Positions 1 through 11,911 of a DNA stretch of 62,000 bases are shown piece after piece. The position numbers and the translations under genes are program-made. The stretch covers positions 765,770,830-765,832,829 of the forward strand of contig NC_081408.1 in NCBI RefSeq assembly GCF_030272615.1. Direction: 5' to 3'. Every line of letters starts with the position of its first letter. Within the stretch, counting starts at the first letter, position 1. A model generated the notes under the pieces. It was not told the origin of the DNA. It worked only from the letters and a program-made list of their open reading frames with translations, and did not search any database. The stretch comes from Cryptomeria japonica. Lineage: Eukaryota; Streptophyta; Pinopsida; Cupressales; Cupressaceae.

Positions 1-1440
1 ATGATAATAAATGTTGAGATAGTTGTCAAAGATGTAGAGAGGTTGATTTTTTTCTGAACAAGTATGATTATATTATGATGTCCTTTTACTATATGTGTTT
101 GATGAGGTAGTTTGGGTAGGTGTAATAGGTTCCTAAAGCTATACCTGCCCACATGCACTCACAATACAACATAATCAAAGTGAGTGATCTATTTGGGCCA
201 ACCCTTACAAACATGACATTGAGTGACCTAAATAGCAAGGAAGAGGATGCATGCCCAATTTTGGAAACAAATTAACAGGGAGTTGCTCGAGCTATATCAC
301 ATGGTGGAAAATTGTTGGATCACCTCCATTTTTATTAAGGAGATTCTAGTTTGAAGAAGGGTTGAGTGAGGAGAATAATACTAGTAGCAAGCAAATGCTA
401 GCAAAGGAGAGGCGTATAGTACAACTCAGGTTAGAAATTTTTCCAACAATAATAGATAAGTTGATCGAAATAGAGAGAGGGGTGTCAAGCAATGCTAATG
501 CTAGAAGATCCTTTGATATGCCACCTATGACTAGAATCAATACAACTCCTATGAGGTCACTTGCTACCCAAGATCCAGGACTAGTAGATCAAGGACCCAA
601 GTGATATTTTATTTAGTTTTATGTTTATATATATGGTATTGTTAGAATATAATTTCTTTCATGCATTATTATTTGATACATGATGATGTAATGATATATA
701 GATTTGTTTGTATTTTACAATGAGGACATACAAAGTGGCTCAACTTTTTGGTTTGAGTTATACTTGAGATGGTCCTCACTATCCAATTGGAGTGAGTAGT
801 GTTTGTTGATTACAGATCATATAGACTATTGGGTTCCACTTAGAGATGTTTTAGCCCATTATGCAACTTCAAGCTATGTATGAGTAGTCTCAAGTGTATG
901 ATAGTTTGAGGATTACAAAGCTAGCGACCTAGCTATTTGTAGAGATCAAAGAAGATCAAAGGTGTTGGTACTAACTACATAGAGGGATTAGCTCATGGTC
1001 AAGGTTGTTTCACTTAGAGGGAGCAAGATCAGGTCATGATGAGAGTAGAGAGTGTTACGACAACACATGAATCTATATAGAGCCAAGTTGATCATCTTTA
1101 TGGAGATATTTTGAGATCTTAGCCCCCTACTCCTATCAATCTCAATCATCCCAAAGTATAAGAGTTGATGGATCAGATTACAAACTAAGGAAGTGAGAGG
1201 CAAATATGAGAGATCATACCGTAGAGTTGAGGGGTCTACAAACTGTATCACAAAGTGTGTTTATGACACACTCTCGACTGATAACCTTTATGAAATAGCC
1301 ACCACCGAATGCAAATGTGCCACCAATGTTGAAGGGGTTAGACAACCATGCACCCTAATACAAATGTTTGAACATTATATTATTTTAATGTATATAGATG
1401 CCACATTTTGATACAATGATGATTGTTTTGTATCAATAAG
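1..1440. other. Unresolved degenerate sequence left of element B
   Basis: No gene can be supported here. The longest open stretch on the + strand is an 80-codon reading frame at 362-604, rich in Ser, Arg and Met, with no recognised domain. Short frames at 988-1251 (-) and 1193-1411 (+) overlap on opposite strands and look fortuitous. The sequence has the texture of decayed repeat DNA and is the flank into which element B inserted. Confidence 0.5.
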
Positions 1441-1444
1441 ATAC

Positions 1445-1517
<73 letters not shown>
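1441..1517. repeat. Hexanucleotide microsatellite (ACACAT)n
   Basis: About 13 near-perfect copies of a six-base unit ACACAT run up to the first base of the element B LTR. The LTR begins inside the microsatellite register, so B either inserted into it or it expanded at the LTR edge. This hides any target-site duplication. Confidence 0.95.
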
Positions 1518-1550
1518 TGTAGACACCTAAATTTTATTAACTGAATTTAG

Positions 1551-1856
1551 TTATCCTGAGCGCCTTTAATTATGTAATTACACATTATTTAATTAATTGG
1601 CAATCTTTCCTTCTAGCTAATTAATTTTATTAATTATGCTATAGTCCGCTTTTCATTAATTAATTGGTAATTAAAAAACAATTATTTAATTAATTGAGTT
1701 AAGTTATCTTGAGTGCCTTTAATTAAGTAATTACACATTATTTAATTAATTGGCAATCTTTCCTTCTAGCTAATTAATTTTATTAATTATGCTATAGTCT
1801 TCTTTTGATTAATTAATTGGTAATTAAAAAATATTAATTAATTAATTAAATTTGAC
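1551..1856. repeat. Tandem duplication of about 153 bp inside the B LTR
   Basis: Two adjacent copies start at 1551 and 1704. Both contain GAGYGCCTTTAATTA, GGCAATCTTTCCTTCTAGC and TTAATTATGCTATAGTC, and differ by a few substitutions. It is a simple unequal-exchange type duplication in the U3 part of the LTR. Confidence 0.85.
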
Positions 1857-2371
1857 CCTTCTTCTATTAAATATGTCAAATTTTACAATTTGATCATTTA
1901 ATTCATGTTGACTTTTTTCCTCTCAAATTCCATCATAGAATTAATTAATTCTATTTCTCCACATGTCTCCTAACTTTAACCCACATCTAACCCTTCATTT
2001 AGCCAGATAACCATGGGTTTTAGTCAACCTTATCCCTTAGCCCTCACCATATATGTGCACATTCCCAAAATATCTCAAATTTCCTAAAATTTGGGAAATG
2101 CCTTTGAATTTGAGGAAAATTTCCTAAAATGTGGGAAAATATCCTAAATATCCTAAAACATGAGAATTTCCCTCTTTTGTAATCTCTTTTGGAATAAAAC
2201 CTTCCAATTTGGGTGTCTCATTCCCAAATGGGCATGTGTCCTTAGGGACACATGTCATTCCTTCCAATGACGCCTTTCCTTCTCAAGGACACATGTCATT
2301 ATCATCCATGACACTTGCCCTTCTCAAGGACACATGTCTCCTTCTCATGCTTCTCCATCTCTCATTCAAGC

Positions 2372-2380
2372 CTATTTAAA
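2372..2380 (+). promoter_or_regulatory. TATA-like box of the B LTR
   Basis: CTATTTAAA followed by a C-run lies about 850 bp into the LTR, a usual place for the U3/R core promoter. Called on composition and position only. Confidence 0.4.
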
Positions 2381-2448
2381 CCCCCCATTTTCCTTGCCAA
2401 ATCATCCTTTCATTTTCATAACCTCATAATGTAGAAATGCTCACTCAT

Positions 2449-2452
2449 CTTT
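2449..2452. repeat. Candidate 4-bp target-site duplication of T (left)
   Basis: CTTT directly before the left inverted terminus of T is matched by CTTT at 28138-28141 directly after the right terminus. A 3-bp TTT duplication would fit almost as well. Confidence 0.6.
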
Positions 2453-2501
2453 GGGTAAGTGCACAAAGATGGTGGTAAAAAAGGGGGGTATAAGTGGACA
2501 C
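2453..2501 (+). repeat. Left terminal inverted repeat of T
   Basis: GGGTAAGTGCACAAAGATGG and GTGGACAC match the reverse complement of 28098-28137, with an A/G-rich insertion of about 9 bases between the two conserved blocks. Confidence 0.75.
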
Positions 2502-3340
2502 TTTTTTTTTTTTTCCTAAAATTAGGTGAACCTGAACTTGGAGGCAAAATTTGAAAGTCATCCACTCAAGATATGAAGATAATCAAACAAAAAATATTGT
2601 ATTACTCTGAATCTATTTTCCAAACTACTAAACTTTTTCAAAATTGGATAAGATTAAGGGGGTCAAATCCTTCGTGCACGAAAAATAGACCCTGATTTTT
2701 TCTCAAAAGCATAACATAGTGTTTGACGTGTACATCAAAAAAGTCATAGTTAGATTTAGTATTTTGACAAATCCTTTAGCAGAAAGATAGTTAAGAGTGA
2801 GCACTATAAGATGTGTATTTTTTTGTAATTTTTTGTTGAGTATGTTTTTTTATGATTTTTCCAATCGAGCACATCCTGAAAATTAGGTACCTGTTTGTGC
2901 GCGAAGCATAAGTTGCACTAAACAAATTGAAAATACATTTTTTTTTAAATTATAAAAAATCAAGTGCACTACAATAATATATAAAGTTTTTTAAATTGGA
3001 TAAGTATATCAAAAGTTATTAAAAAAATGGGTGCACCTATGTCTGTGAGAACTATGGAGACACTGGTAAAAGAAATTCAATAATAATATGTTATTGTTGT
3101 TCAAATTTTAAAAAAATTATATGGTTAGAAAGCTCAGAAGATGGGTGAAAATATGGTGGCAATTTTAGAAATACCCACTTGATGAAGTGTAAACCTGATG
3201 ATGACAAAATCAAGAAACCAAGTTGATAAAATAAAACACGTCAAAAAGGAGGGAAATGGAGGGAAATCAAACTTTCAAACCGTATCTTTGTCATCCAGGC
3301 CTATTTCCAAGCCTAAACAGTCAAAATCATGTACGAGGTA
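2502..3340. other. Left subterminal region of T, no gene seen
   Basis: AT-rich sequence with long A and T runs. Open frames are short and carry no recognised domain. Nothing further can be supported. Confidence 0.4.
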
Positions 3341-3349
3341 CTTATGGTG

Positions 3350-3425
3350 TAAGAAGCGTGTACGCTCTATGCTTACTATAAACAGTGCGTACGTGCTATG
3401 TTTACTATAAATAGCGCATACGGGC
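3350..3425. promoter_or_regulatory. Subterminal motif array of T, left copy
   Basis: Three copies of a core like GCGTACGTGCT recur every 30 bp (near 3356, 3386 and 3416), separated by TATGYTTACTATAAA spacers. Similar cores lie at 5881-6115 and, on the other strand, at 27896-28075. In CACTA and Ac/Ds elements such subterminal repeats are binding sites for transposon-encoded proteins. The same role is inferred here. Confidence 0.55.
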
Positions 3426-3459
3426 TACATTTGTTTAAATTTTGGGTGTGTATAATATG

Positions 3460-4200
3460 ATACCGTGTCTACACTTCTATAGAAGTAAGTGAATTTATTT
3501 CTTGTCTGCAACTTCCTCTTTGATTTTTATCATGTATGCTCTCCTAAGAAAATTGACTGATGGTTTTGTGTGCGTATATTGAATAGGAGGAAGAAGGGTC
3601 TGAAATTGAACCACAGGTGCATTACCGTGATAAACAAGGAAACATGCAACAATATTCTTCTCAAATGTGTTTTTAATGAGCAGAGCAGATGTGGAAAATA
3701 GTGTCAAAAAAGCAAAATGATGAGTTAGACTACCTGCAATATGTTTTTCGGAAGGAAACAACTGGTAGGAAGAGAAAGAGGGAGAGTAACACATATGATG
3801 TCACAGAGAATGATAGTGGTAGGTATGCGAGAGTTCCCATTCCGTTACACAACGCCTATCACCTAAAGAAATTAAAGTTTGTTGTAAGCATGGTAGTGGT
3901 AGTATATGATGATCATCACTTGTCAAAAGGCCTGGAAGGGTACATACCCATAAAATAAAATCAAGTGTGTAATTCCTATAGTCACAATCCTATAATTTGC
4001 TTCATATACTATGTTTTAGAAAGGCAATACTCTTAGGGTTAGGTCAATCTCTTACATTTGCTTTTTAGTGAAGCCTCGTTGTTTGATCCCTTGGAGTCTC
4101 TCTTATGCTGATAATGGTCTAACTTAGCTATATCAAAACTAAACTACCGATGTTCTATTATATGATGTTCTATTCATAGCTTTAAATAATATATCATTTT
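3460..4200 (+). other. Possible leader exon and small exon candidates of T
   Basis: A GTAAGTGAATT splice-donor-like site at about 3486 follows TCTACACTTCTAT, and the same pair recurs near 6200-6240 ahead of the transposase gene, so this looks like a second copy of that promoter and leader. A possible exon follows an acceptor at about 3588, and an 89-codon frame lies at 3689-3958 with a basic GRKRKRES stretch. I do not recognise the protein, and stops interrupt any longer reading. Confidence 0.3.
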
Positions 4201-4204
4201 ATTA

Positions 4205-4960
4205 GCCCACCATATGACCCCTTAGGTGTCATTAGAGGTCATATTATTTCCTAAGAGGTCATATGGTGTCCTATGACCCCTTAGGACACCATATGACCCC
4301 TTAAGACATCATACGACCCATAACGACACCATATGGTGTCCTAAGGGGTCATAGGATGCCATATGACCCCTTAGGACACCATACGACCTATAACAACACC
4401 ATATGGTGTCCTAAAGGGTCATATGGTGTTCTATGACCCCTTAGGACACTATTTGGTGTCTTTATAGGTCATATGGTGTACTAAGGGATCATATAGTGTC
4501 CTATGACCCCTTAGGACACCCTATGACCCCTTAGATGTTGTTAGGGGTCATATGGTGTCCTATGACCCCTTACGACACCATATGGTGTCGTTATTTGTCT
4601 TATGGTGTCCTATGATCCCTAGGACACCTTATGACCACTTAGAACACCATATGGTGTCGTTAGGGGTGATATGGTATCCTAAGGTGTCATATGGTCTCCA
4701 ACGACCCCTTAGGAAATCATTTGACCCCTTAGGACTCCATATGGTGCCGTTATGGGTCGTATGGTGTCCTAAAAGGTCATATAGTGTTCCATGACCCCTT
4801 AGGACATCATTTGGTGTCATTATGGGTTATATGGTGTGCTAAGGGGTCATATGGTGTCCTATGACCCCTTAGGACTCCATATGACCTCTTATGTGTCGTT
4901 ATGGGTCATATGGTGTCCAATGACGCCTTAGGACACATGAATGGATCCCTAGGATACCAT
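4205..4960. repeat. Decamer satellite in exact 10-bp register
   Basis: About 75 consecutive ten-base blocks. Each is an AT-rich tetranucleotide (ATAT, TTAG, CTAA, CTAT) followed by a GC-rich hexamer, GACCCC or GACACC, or its reverse complement GGGGTC or GGTGTC. The register stays almost exactly 10.0 bp for roughly 750 bp even though the orientation of the hexamers switches irregularly. Open frames across it are by-products of the repeat. Confidence 0.9.
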
Positions 4961-4967
4961 ATGACCC

Positions 4968-5635
<668 letters not shown>

Positions 5636-5636
5636 G

Positions 5637-5727
5637 ATTCTCTCCCCTTCTCTCTTCTTCATACCCCTTCTTCTCTCCCTCCTTCCCCCCCTCTCTCTCT
5701 CTCTCTCTCTCCCTTCTCCTTCTCTCT

Positions 5728-5765
<38 letters not shown>

Positions 5766-5865
5766 CTTCTCCCTCCCTCCCTCCCTCCTTCTCTCTCCCT
5801 CCCCCTACTCTCCCCCCCCCCCTCTCTCTCTCTCTCTCTCCCTCCCTCCCTTTTCCTTCACATTT
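5637..5865. repeat. Pyrimidine-rich CT/TC microsatellite
   Basis: A CT-rich tract starts within a few bases of the end of the GA-rich tract, so the two are mutually complementary over about 200 bp. Confidence 0.95.
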
Positions 5866-5877
5866 TCTCTACTACAA

Positions 5878-6240
5878 ATAGAGCGTACGGGGTACTGAAC
5901 CTATTAGTTCACTGCCCTACCATAACATTTTTAAGGCATAGGAGCACGTACCGGGTACCGAGTCTATTAGTTTTCTGCCCTGCCATAACATTTTTAAGGC
6001 TTAGGAGTGTGTACAAGATACTTATTAGTACAAAGTAGAAAAAAATATACCGTTGGGCTTGCCCACATTTTATGGACTAACAGTGCGCACGTGGTTATTA
6101 ATATAGCATGTACGGGGTACTTAGACATAGTTTTATTTTCCCAAGAGTCTCAATGACCTCAAAATTTTTTTATGAGGTTGTTGAAGGCCCCACTGCAACT
6201 GTTTCTACACTTCTATCACTATTTTATACATATAAGTAAG
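5878..6240 (+). promoter_or_regulatory. Second motif array and leader ahead of the transposase gene
   Basis: GCGTACGG, GCACGTACC and GTGTGTACA cores recur at about 5881, 5943 and 6007 inside a 63-bp unit containing CCATAACATTTTTAAGGC, then GTGCGCACGTGG and GCATGTACGGGG near 6080 and 6105. A splice-donor-like GTAAGT at about 6235 and an acceptor TTTAG just before 6421 bracket a leader intron ahead of the ATG at 6439. The promoter role is inferred from position. Confidence 0.45.
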
Positions 6241-6945
6241 TGAATTTTTTTGTTTTTGCATGATTTCAAATGATTGAATTGTTGTTCTTATTAGTTTTGT
6301 CAATATTATTGTGATTGTTTAATAGTTTCGATTCAAAAAAATAATGATAAGATGCATATTTATGGTTATTTGTTTGTTTATGAACTTTGTTTACATATAT
6401 ATGTAATATGATTCTATTTAGGACAATCGATATAAACCATGGGAAAGAACAAGCAAGGAACGATGGAACAACGAGAGGCTAAAGAGGAAAGACAAAGGCA
6501 ACGTATGAAGAAATTACGTGACATAAGAACAATGGGAGAAGAAGGTATGTCATCCTCAACATCTCAATTCGATTTACCAAATGAACATAATGCACTTAAT
6601 GCAATTGAAGAAGAGACATTTGATTTACCATATGAACCTAATGCAATTGAAGAAGATACCAAATTGAATAATCAATTAAATGATGAACATGCACCTTCTC
6701 TATTTGTTGAATTGAATGTACATAATGCACCGATGTTAACACCTCCTAGAATCATTCATAGGAAACCAAAGTATCTAATTGACATTGATGAGAATATATT
6801 GAAGCCAATGCCCGATAAAATGAATGAACGGACTTGTAGGAAAATGGTTAAAATAATATGGAAAAACTATTTTGAAAACTTAAATCAAACCGCAAGATGT
6901 CAATTAATTGTTCAAATGATTAAAAATTTGAATTTTAGAGAGACA

Positions 6946-6968
6946 ATGAAAATTCTAGGCCTAAGATC
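6946..6968. repeat. 23-bp direct repeat flanking S1 (left copy)
   Basis: Identical to 8156-8178 and encoding part of MKILGLRS in the host frame. It contains AGGCCT at its centre. A three-base ACA before it also matches the end of S1, giving 26 identical bases in all. Confidence 0.9.
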
Positions 6969-8155
6969 TGTTAGGCCCAATATGGAAAGCTAATGTACTG
7001 AGAGGGGAGGGGTGAATCAGTGCTTCAAATCTTTTCTTGAACAATAACTTTACTGTTAAGCATAAACCAAAAACTGCTGTAACATAATATAATGCTAAAA
7101 CAAATAAATAACAATCATACATGATTCACTCCACAACACATATATTTTGGTTATGCAGAAACTCTTGGTTAGAGAGAAAAACTGCGGTGGGGATGGCACC
7201 CACAACTTCACTACTGCAATAATAAAGGTTGCTCGGTTAGAGCTACATGTTTAGCTATTTCTGATAGCTTACCCTGTTAGGAGTATCAAGATCTTTAGAT
7301 CTACCTTGCTAAAGGATTTTACAACACTTAAACTAAATGTTGCACTTGGTTAAAGGCTTTACAATTTATAGACTTAGAGTCTTTTACCCTATTAAAGGTT
7401 TCTCTTACAACTCAAAATATTACAATAAAATCTTTACAAATATCTGCAACTTTACATCTGAAATGTTATAGCAGATTCTATGTGCTCAATATAATATTAC
7501 CTTGCTCATAGCATACCTCAGTAATTGATAAATCAACTCGGTAAACCCTTCTGTTTACTCTGTCCCTTAACTATTCTCTGAAATCTTTCTTGGTGACCTC
7601 TGAATATTTCTGACAGTCATAATAGTCATAACACATTGTGCTTTCTCATGATATTGCTTTTCAACTTATCTATCACACATGTCTCATACTCTTTTTCTCA
7701 TGTTTGATCCTTAAATCATTCTGCATATAAATAGATCTCTTAGGATGGTGATCTTGTTCATGCATCGGTCTTACAAACAAGATTCATTGAATGAATAACT
7801 ATACAAAATATTTCATTGGATAGATGACCTCAAGATCATACAAAATCTTTAAGGTGCAATTTCCTATGTGATAACGGTTCTTTGTTCCTTGTTCTTGTAA
7901 CACGTTTCCACACGTGTCTAGGTTCAATGAATTTGGTAACACATTTTCACTCGGTGTGTGTTCACTCGATATATCATTTTTGCTGCTCGGTAGACATAGA
8001 GTGTTACTCGGTAGACAACTCAGTGTATACTAGACTCTATGACTTCTATCTTCTGTAACCGACTGCTTTAGTGCATACCGACTGAATGTTAACCGACTAG
8101 AGTATATAGGATGACTTTGGATATAAAACTAATGACAACTTAGTAAATAGTAACA
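6969..8155 (-). mobile_element. S1: solo LTR of a Sirevirus-like Ty1/copia element
   Basis: The 1,187-bp sequence reads TGTTAC at its start and CTAACA at its end on the - strand. It closely matches the 3' LTR of element E (57204-58391) over its whole length. No internal region is present. It interrupts the transposase frame of T exactly. The flanking direct repeat is 23 bp (6946-6968 and 8156-8178), far longer than the 4-6 bp normal for LTR elements. Confidence 0.8.
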
Positions 8156-10573
8156 ATGAAAATTCTAGGCCTAAGATCATCTGAAAGTAACAGTGAAAGA
8201 ACTATTGTGAGAAATCTATTTGATGCATATTAAGCTATTGGTTAAAAATCACGTACTAAAGATTTTAATGCTACTCGACATGTCATTACATCAACAATAA
8301 TGAGCAAGGAAATAAAAAAAGATCGTTTGATAAGCAAAACAAGTAAGTCATTAAATGTTAGTAGAACAACATTAAGTAAAGCATTAAAGAGGTGAGAAAA
8401 AATAGAGGAACCTAACAATAATTCTCTTTGGGCATTCTTGGGTAGACTACCACGCAAAGACAAGGTTGTTGTTGATGCACTAAGAACATTAATTGAATTT
8501 TTTTGGCATGACAACACAAGAGTTTCAACCAACCAAAGAGATGTTGTTAGAAGGCAAATCGGGTCTACAAATTATGAGCCACATGCCAAACACTATTTGG
8601 ATATGACTCAAACTAAATTTTATGAAAGATTCTTTCAAAAGTTTCCTCAAATAATAATTTCTCAAAGATTTTTTGAAATGGCAAAACCTTTTTATATAAA
8701 AGATTAATCATGTACGTACCAATTGTTGTTGTAGGATGCATATTGAATTTTCCATGCACTATGATATTTTTCATCATATTTGTTTTACTTTGCACACTAA
8801 CGATGTTTTGCAGGAATGCAATATGCAAGCACGTCCTAAGTCGGTAAGAGAATTTATTTCAAGTGTGCTATGTAATAGACATGATGGTTGCATTTATTAT
8901 AAGATGCCTTGTTTGAAAGTTTTTTATGCTATATGTGGTGGTTTGCAACATTTACCAAGATGCGTACATTTGGAGAGCACACATGAAATTGGTAGGAAAC
9001 TAGTTTCTTTTGGAAAATACAAGACAACCACATATGGAGTTAAAGATGGAAAAGATTTGAAGAGATGTGAGCTAGTGAAAAATGATATATGTGTAGCTGA
9101 ATTTATGAAAATGTTTCAAGAGAAACTAGTTTATGAGTACATAATGCGTACACATAGAGCTCGATGGTTAGATGAGCAATTAAATTTGTGTAAGGAAACA
9201 TTTCCTCTTGGCACCATTGTCTCTATCATTGATTTTGCTAAAAATTATACACTACAACCTCAAAATGAAGTGTAATCTATGTATTATCATTCTACACAAG
9301 TTTCTATTTTTGTACACATAGCATTCATGCATGCAGATGATAGCACAGAGGAGGATAGAAAGGTTGTAATAGAGTATCACTTCTACATAAGTGATGATCA
9401 TACTCATTCATCTGAGTTTGTACAAGGATGCTTTAAAGTTTTCTATGATAGTTTAAGGGAAAGGAACATACGATACAATCGACACTTAATATGGTTAGAT
9501 AATTACATCACACAATTTAAGAATGCAAGGATGTTTTATTGGTTGACAAGGATGCATATGAAAAGCAGTGTACAATGTTTTTGGAATTTCATTGAGGCTG
9601 GACATGGTAAGGGAGAGCACGATGGTGCAGGAGCATGTGTAAAAAGAGCCCTATCTAGAGAAGAATTGAAGTACAAAGGTGGTGCTGAGTTGATAGATGT
9701 AGAAACAATTATGTGATGGTGTAAGTCTACGATGGGTCTAGGTAATCTAGGTACGTCAATGGTTCATAGATATTTTTGGTTGATCACTGAATCTAACATT
9801 GAAAACTATCTAGATTATTGTACAGTTGCAGGATCGAGTGACATACACTCATTTATGAGTTCAAGTTCAAGTTCATTGGTAATTTATACGAGACATATGG
9901 TATCTTTTTGCTCTTCATGCATGTATTATTTCTAAGAATAATGTGAATCACAAGAGTGGGTTGACAAATGGTCTTGTAGACCGTTGGTTCCCATTGATAC
10001 ATTTGAAATTCCCAAAGCATTACAATTGAGCCAGATGGAGACATCAGTGGATTTTGACCATGTATTTGACCTAGTGGATTTAGGTGATTTTTTGAGTTAA
10101 TTTTTTTGCAAGTATTCTTTTTGGTTCATTTTGTTTTACATCATACTTTATGTTTGGTATTAATTAACACTTTATAAAATCCAGGTCATGTGTATGCAGT
10201 TGTTACAGAAGAGAACAATGAAGAAGGAACGGATTACTATTTGTGTCGTTGTGTTGAGCCAAAAAGAAAATTGACAACCACAATCATTGATAGAGAGGGT
10301 ATTGAGTACCCAATAGGGTCTGTTGTCGTGGCATGAACATGGCTTAGGAGATACCCTATCAAGAATTCTGATGTTTGGTTGTTGGAGGACTTTGAAACAC
10401 ACAAACATATTATTCATTTCTCTAACCTTGTTGTTGCAACAAATATTCATTTGATGAAGTATCATGGTAGACCTCATAACAAGATTTTATGGAAAGTTTG
10501 TGAATTTGACCACAAGGCAATACTTGACACAATACGGGTTAGAGCCGATCCTAAAGGCTCACTTGATTGATTC

Positions 10574-10578
10574 TATGG
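10574..10578. repeat. Target-site duplication of A (left)
   Basis: TATGG immediately before the 5' LTR, matched at 22519-22523 immediately after the 3' LTR. Confidence 0.9.
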
Positions 10579-11888
10579 TGTAGACACCTAAAAATGGTCA
10601 ACGCTTGCGGAGTCATACTTTAACATTTGTGCATTGCCTCGTTTTAGGTTTTTGCGTCGCATTAACATTTCTCCTATGATACGCACTTGGTCTTTATCAT
10701 TTGCGAACATCGAGTCATTCTTCTACATTCTTCATTCATCTCGCTCTCGAATTTGGTCTTGTCGACAACAATCTTCAATCATGATTATGGGTCGATCTTT
10801 GTCCTTGTCAATCTTGTCATATTGCGATCGATTCGTCATCGATCCTTGTCCTTTTCAATCATGTCAATTTGGTCAATTTGTCATTGATTTTTGTCAACCA
10901 ATCTCAATCAAATCATTTATCACATTGGTCATTTATCAATCCAAAATCAAATCATGATCGAATCAATTATCTTTCATCAAGACCTAATTCATCTTCTAGG
11001 GTTCCGTGATTTAATCATTTAACCTGGTTTGTCATTTGCCTCTTTAGGATTAATAAATTATTTATTTATCCCAAGTCTTCTCATCACAATTAAATGTTCA
11101 TTTAATTGGCTAATTATTCCTCTTTGTGAATGAATTAATTAATAAATGAAAAATTATTGATTAATTCACTAATTTCCTAATTTTCATCATTTTCCTAATT
11201 CTTAATTTCCTCATTCCTCTTTTTCCTATTTTTCTAATTTCTTAATTCCTAATTTCATTTCCTCCTATTTCTCTCCTACATTCATGGGAATGACATGTCA
11301 ATTTGTCATAATTTGTCATAATTGACAATCAATCAATTCTTGCATAGCAATTTGTCATAATTTTGTCATAAATCATCAATCAATCAATTCTTGCATAGCA
11401 ATTTGTCATAAATTGTCATAAATCCTTGCATAGCAATTTGTCATAACATGTCATAATTTTGCTATTCTTGATTTGAATTTCCATTCGAATCATTATCATG
11501 CTAATTTGATCATTTCTCCAATTTATCTATAAATTGGATGATTTTCTTCACTCAAAGGCCTTAATTAATAATCCTTAATCAGACTATCGAATTTACGCTT
11601 CTAGTACTCTTGATCAATAATCTTGTCTACTTGCTTTCAATTATGTGTGTGCACTTGTAGGTGAGATCCACAACCAAACCATTTGAAGAGGAAAGAAGAA
11701 CAATGGAGCCGCATGAAGGAGCATTCAAATCATACCTTTGGTTTGCTTAATTTCTAGTTTTGAATGTTTTTATTTCATGTCTCTATTGAATGTGTTTTAG
11801 GATAGATCATTGCAATGAGCTTTCGTGATTGAGCTAATGATTAATATGTTTATATTGTTTGTGATGATTTCTGAATTCCTAATGTACA
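10579..11888 (+). repeat. Element A 5' LTR
   Basis: 1,310 bp, beginning TGTAGACACCTAAAAATGG and ending TGTACA. It is AT-rich with repeated TTTGTCATAA units. Compared with the 3' LTR it shows scattered substitutions, including CG to CA or TG changes near the start, and lacks about 20 bases present near 21648. The open frames at 10634-10957 recur in the 3' LTR and are not genes. Confidence 0.92.
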
Positions 11889-11893
11889 TAAAT

Positions 11894-11911
11894 TGGTGAA
11901 CCCGACGTGAA
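11894..11911 (+). other. Element A primer-binding site
   Basis: TGGTGAACCCGACGTGAA lies five bases after the LTR. The same 18 bases follow the LTR of element D. It starts with TGG, complementary to a tRNA CCA end. I do not assign the tRNA. Confidence 0.85.

Larger units (their letters stand above)
1518..2452 (+). repeat. Element B 5' LTR, left piece
   Basis: The piece begins TGTAGACACC and ends at the CTTT duplication of transposon T. The remainder of the LTR is found 25.7 kb away at 28142. Joining the flanks of T reads smoothly (…CTCACTCATCTTTTGCAC…). It contains AT-rich TTAATTAATT blocks, a tandem duplication and a TATA-like promoter, as expected for a plant LTR. Confidence 0.85.
6439..10570 (+). 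pseudogene. Transposase-like gene of T, decayed and interrupted by S1
   Basis: The start follows a splice acceptor. The N-terminal part (6439-6968) is charged, begins MGKNKQGTMEQREAKEERQR and ends FRETMKILGLRS. The frame resumes after S1 at 8179 (SESNSERTIVRNLFDAY) and continues to LPRKDKVVVDAL, a Cys/His-containing segment (8736-9275) and a core at 9279-9716 with GHGKGEHDGAGACVKRAL, preceded by LDNYITQFKN. The C-terminal segments at 9720-10080 and 10184-10570 include TWLRRYP and LVVATNI. Stops at 8394, 9273, 9713, about 9933 and 10334 and a frameshift near 8710 break it. IIDFAKNY, the Asp-Asn pair and the Glu in the GHGKG region could be a DDE-type triad. That assignment is inference, and I do not know the superfamily name. 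Element A inserted just after the last codons. Confidence 0.6.

Noticed and set aside
10634-10957. 107-codon ORF, nearly identical at 21291-21614
   Set aside because: It lies inside both LTRs of A and is an LTR sequence, not a gene duplicated in the host.
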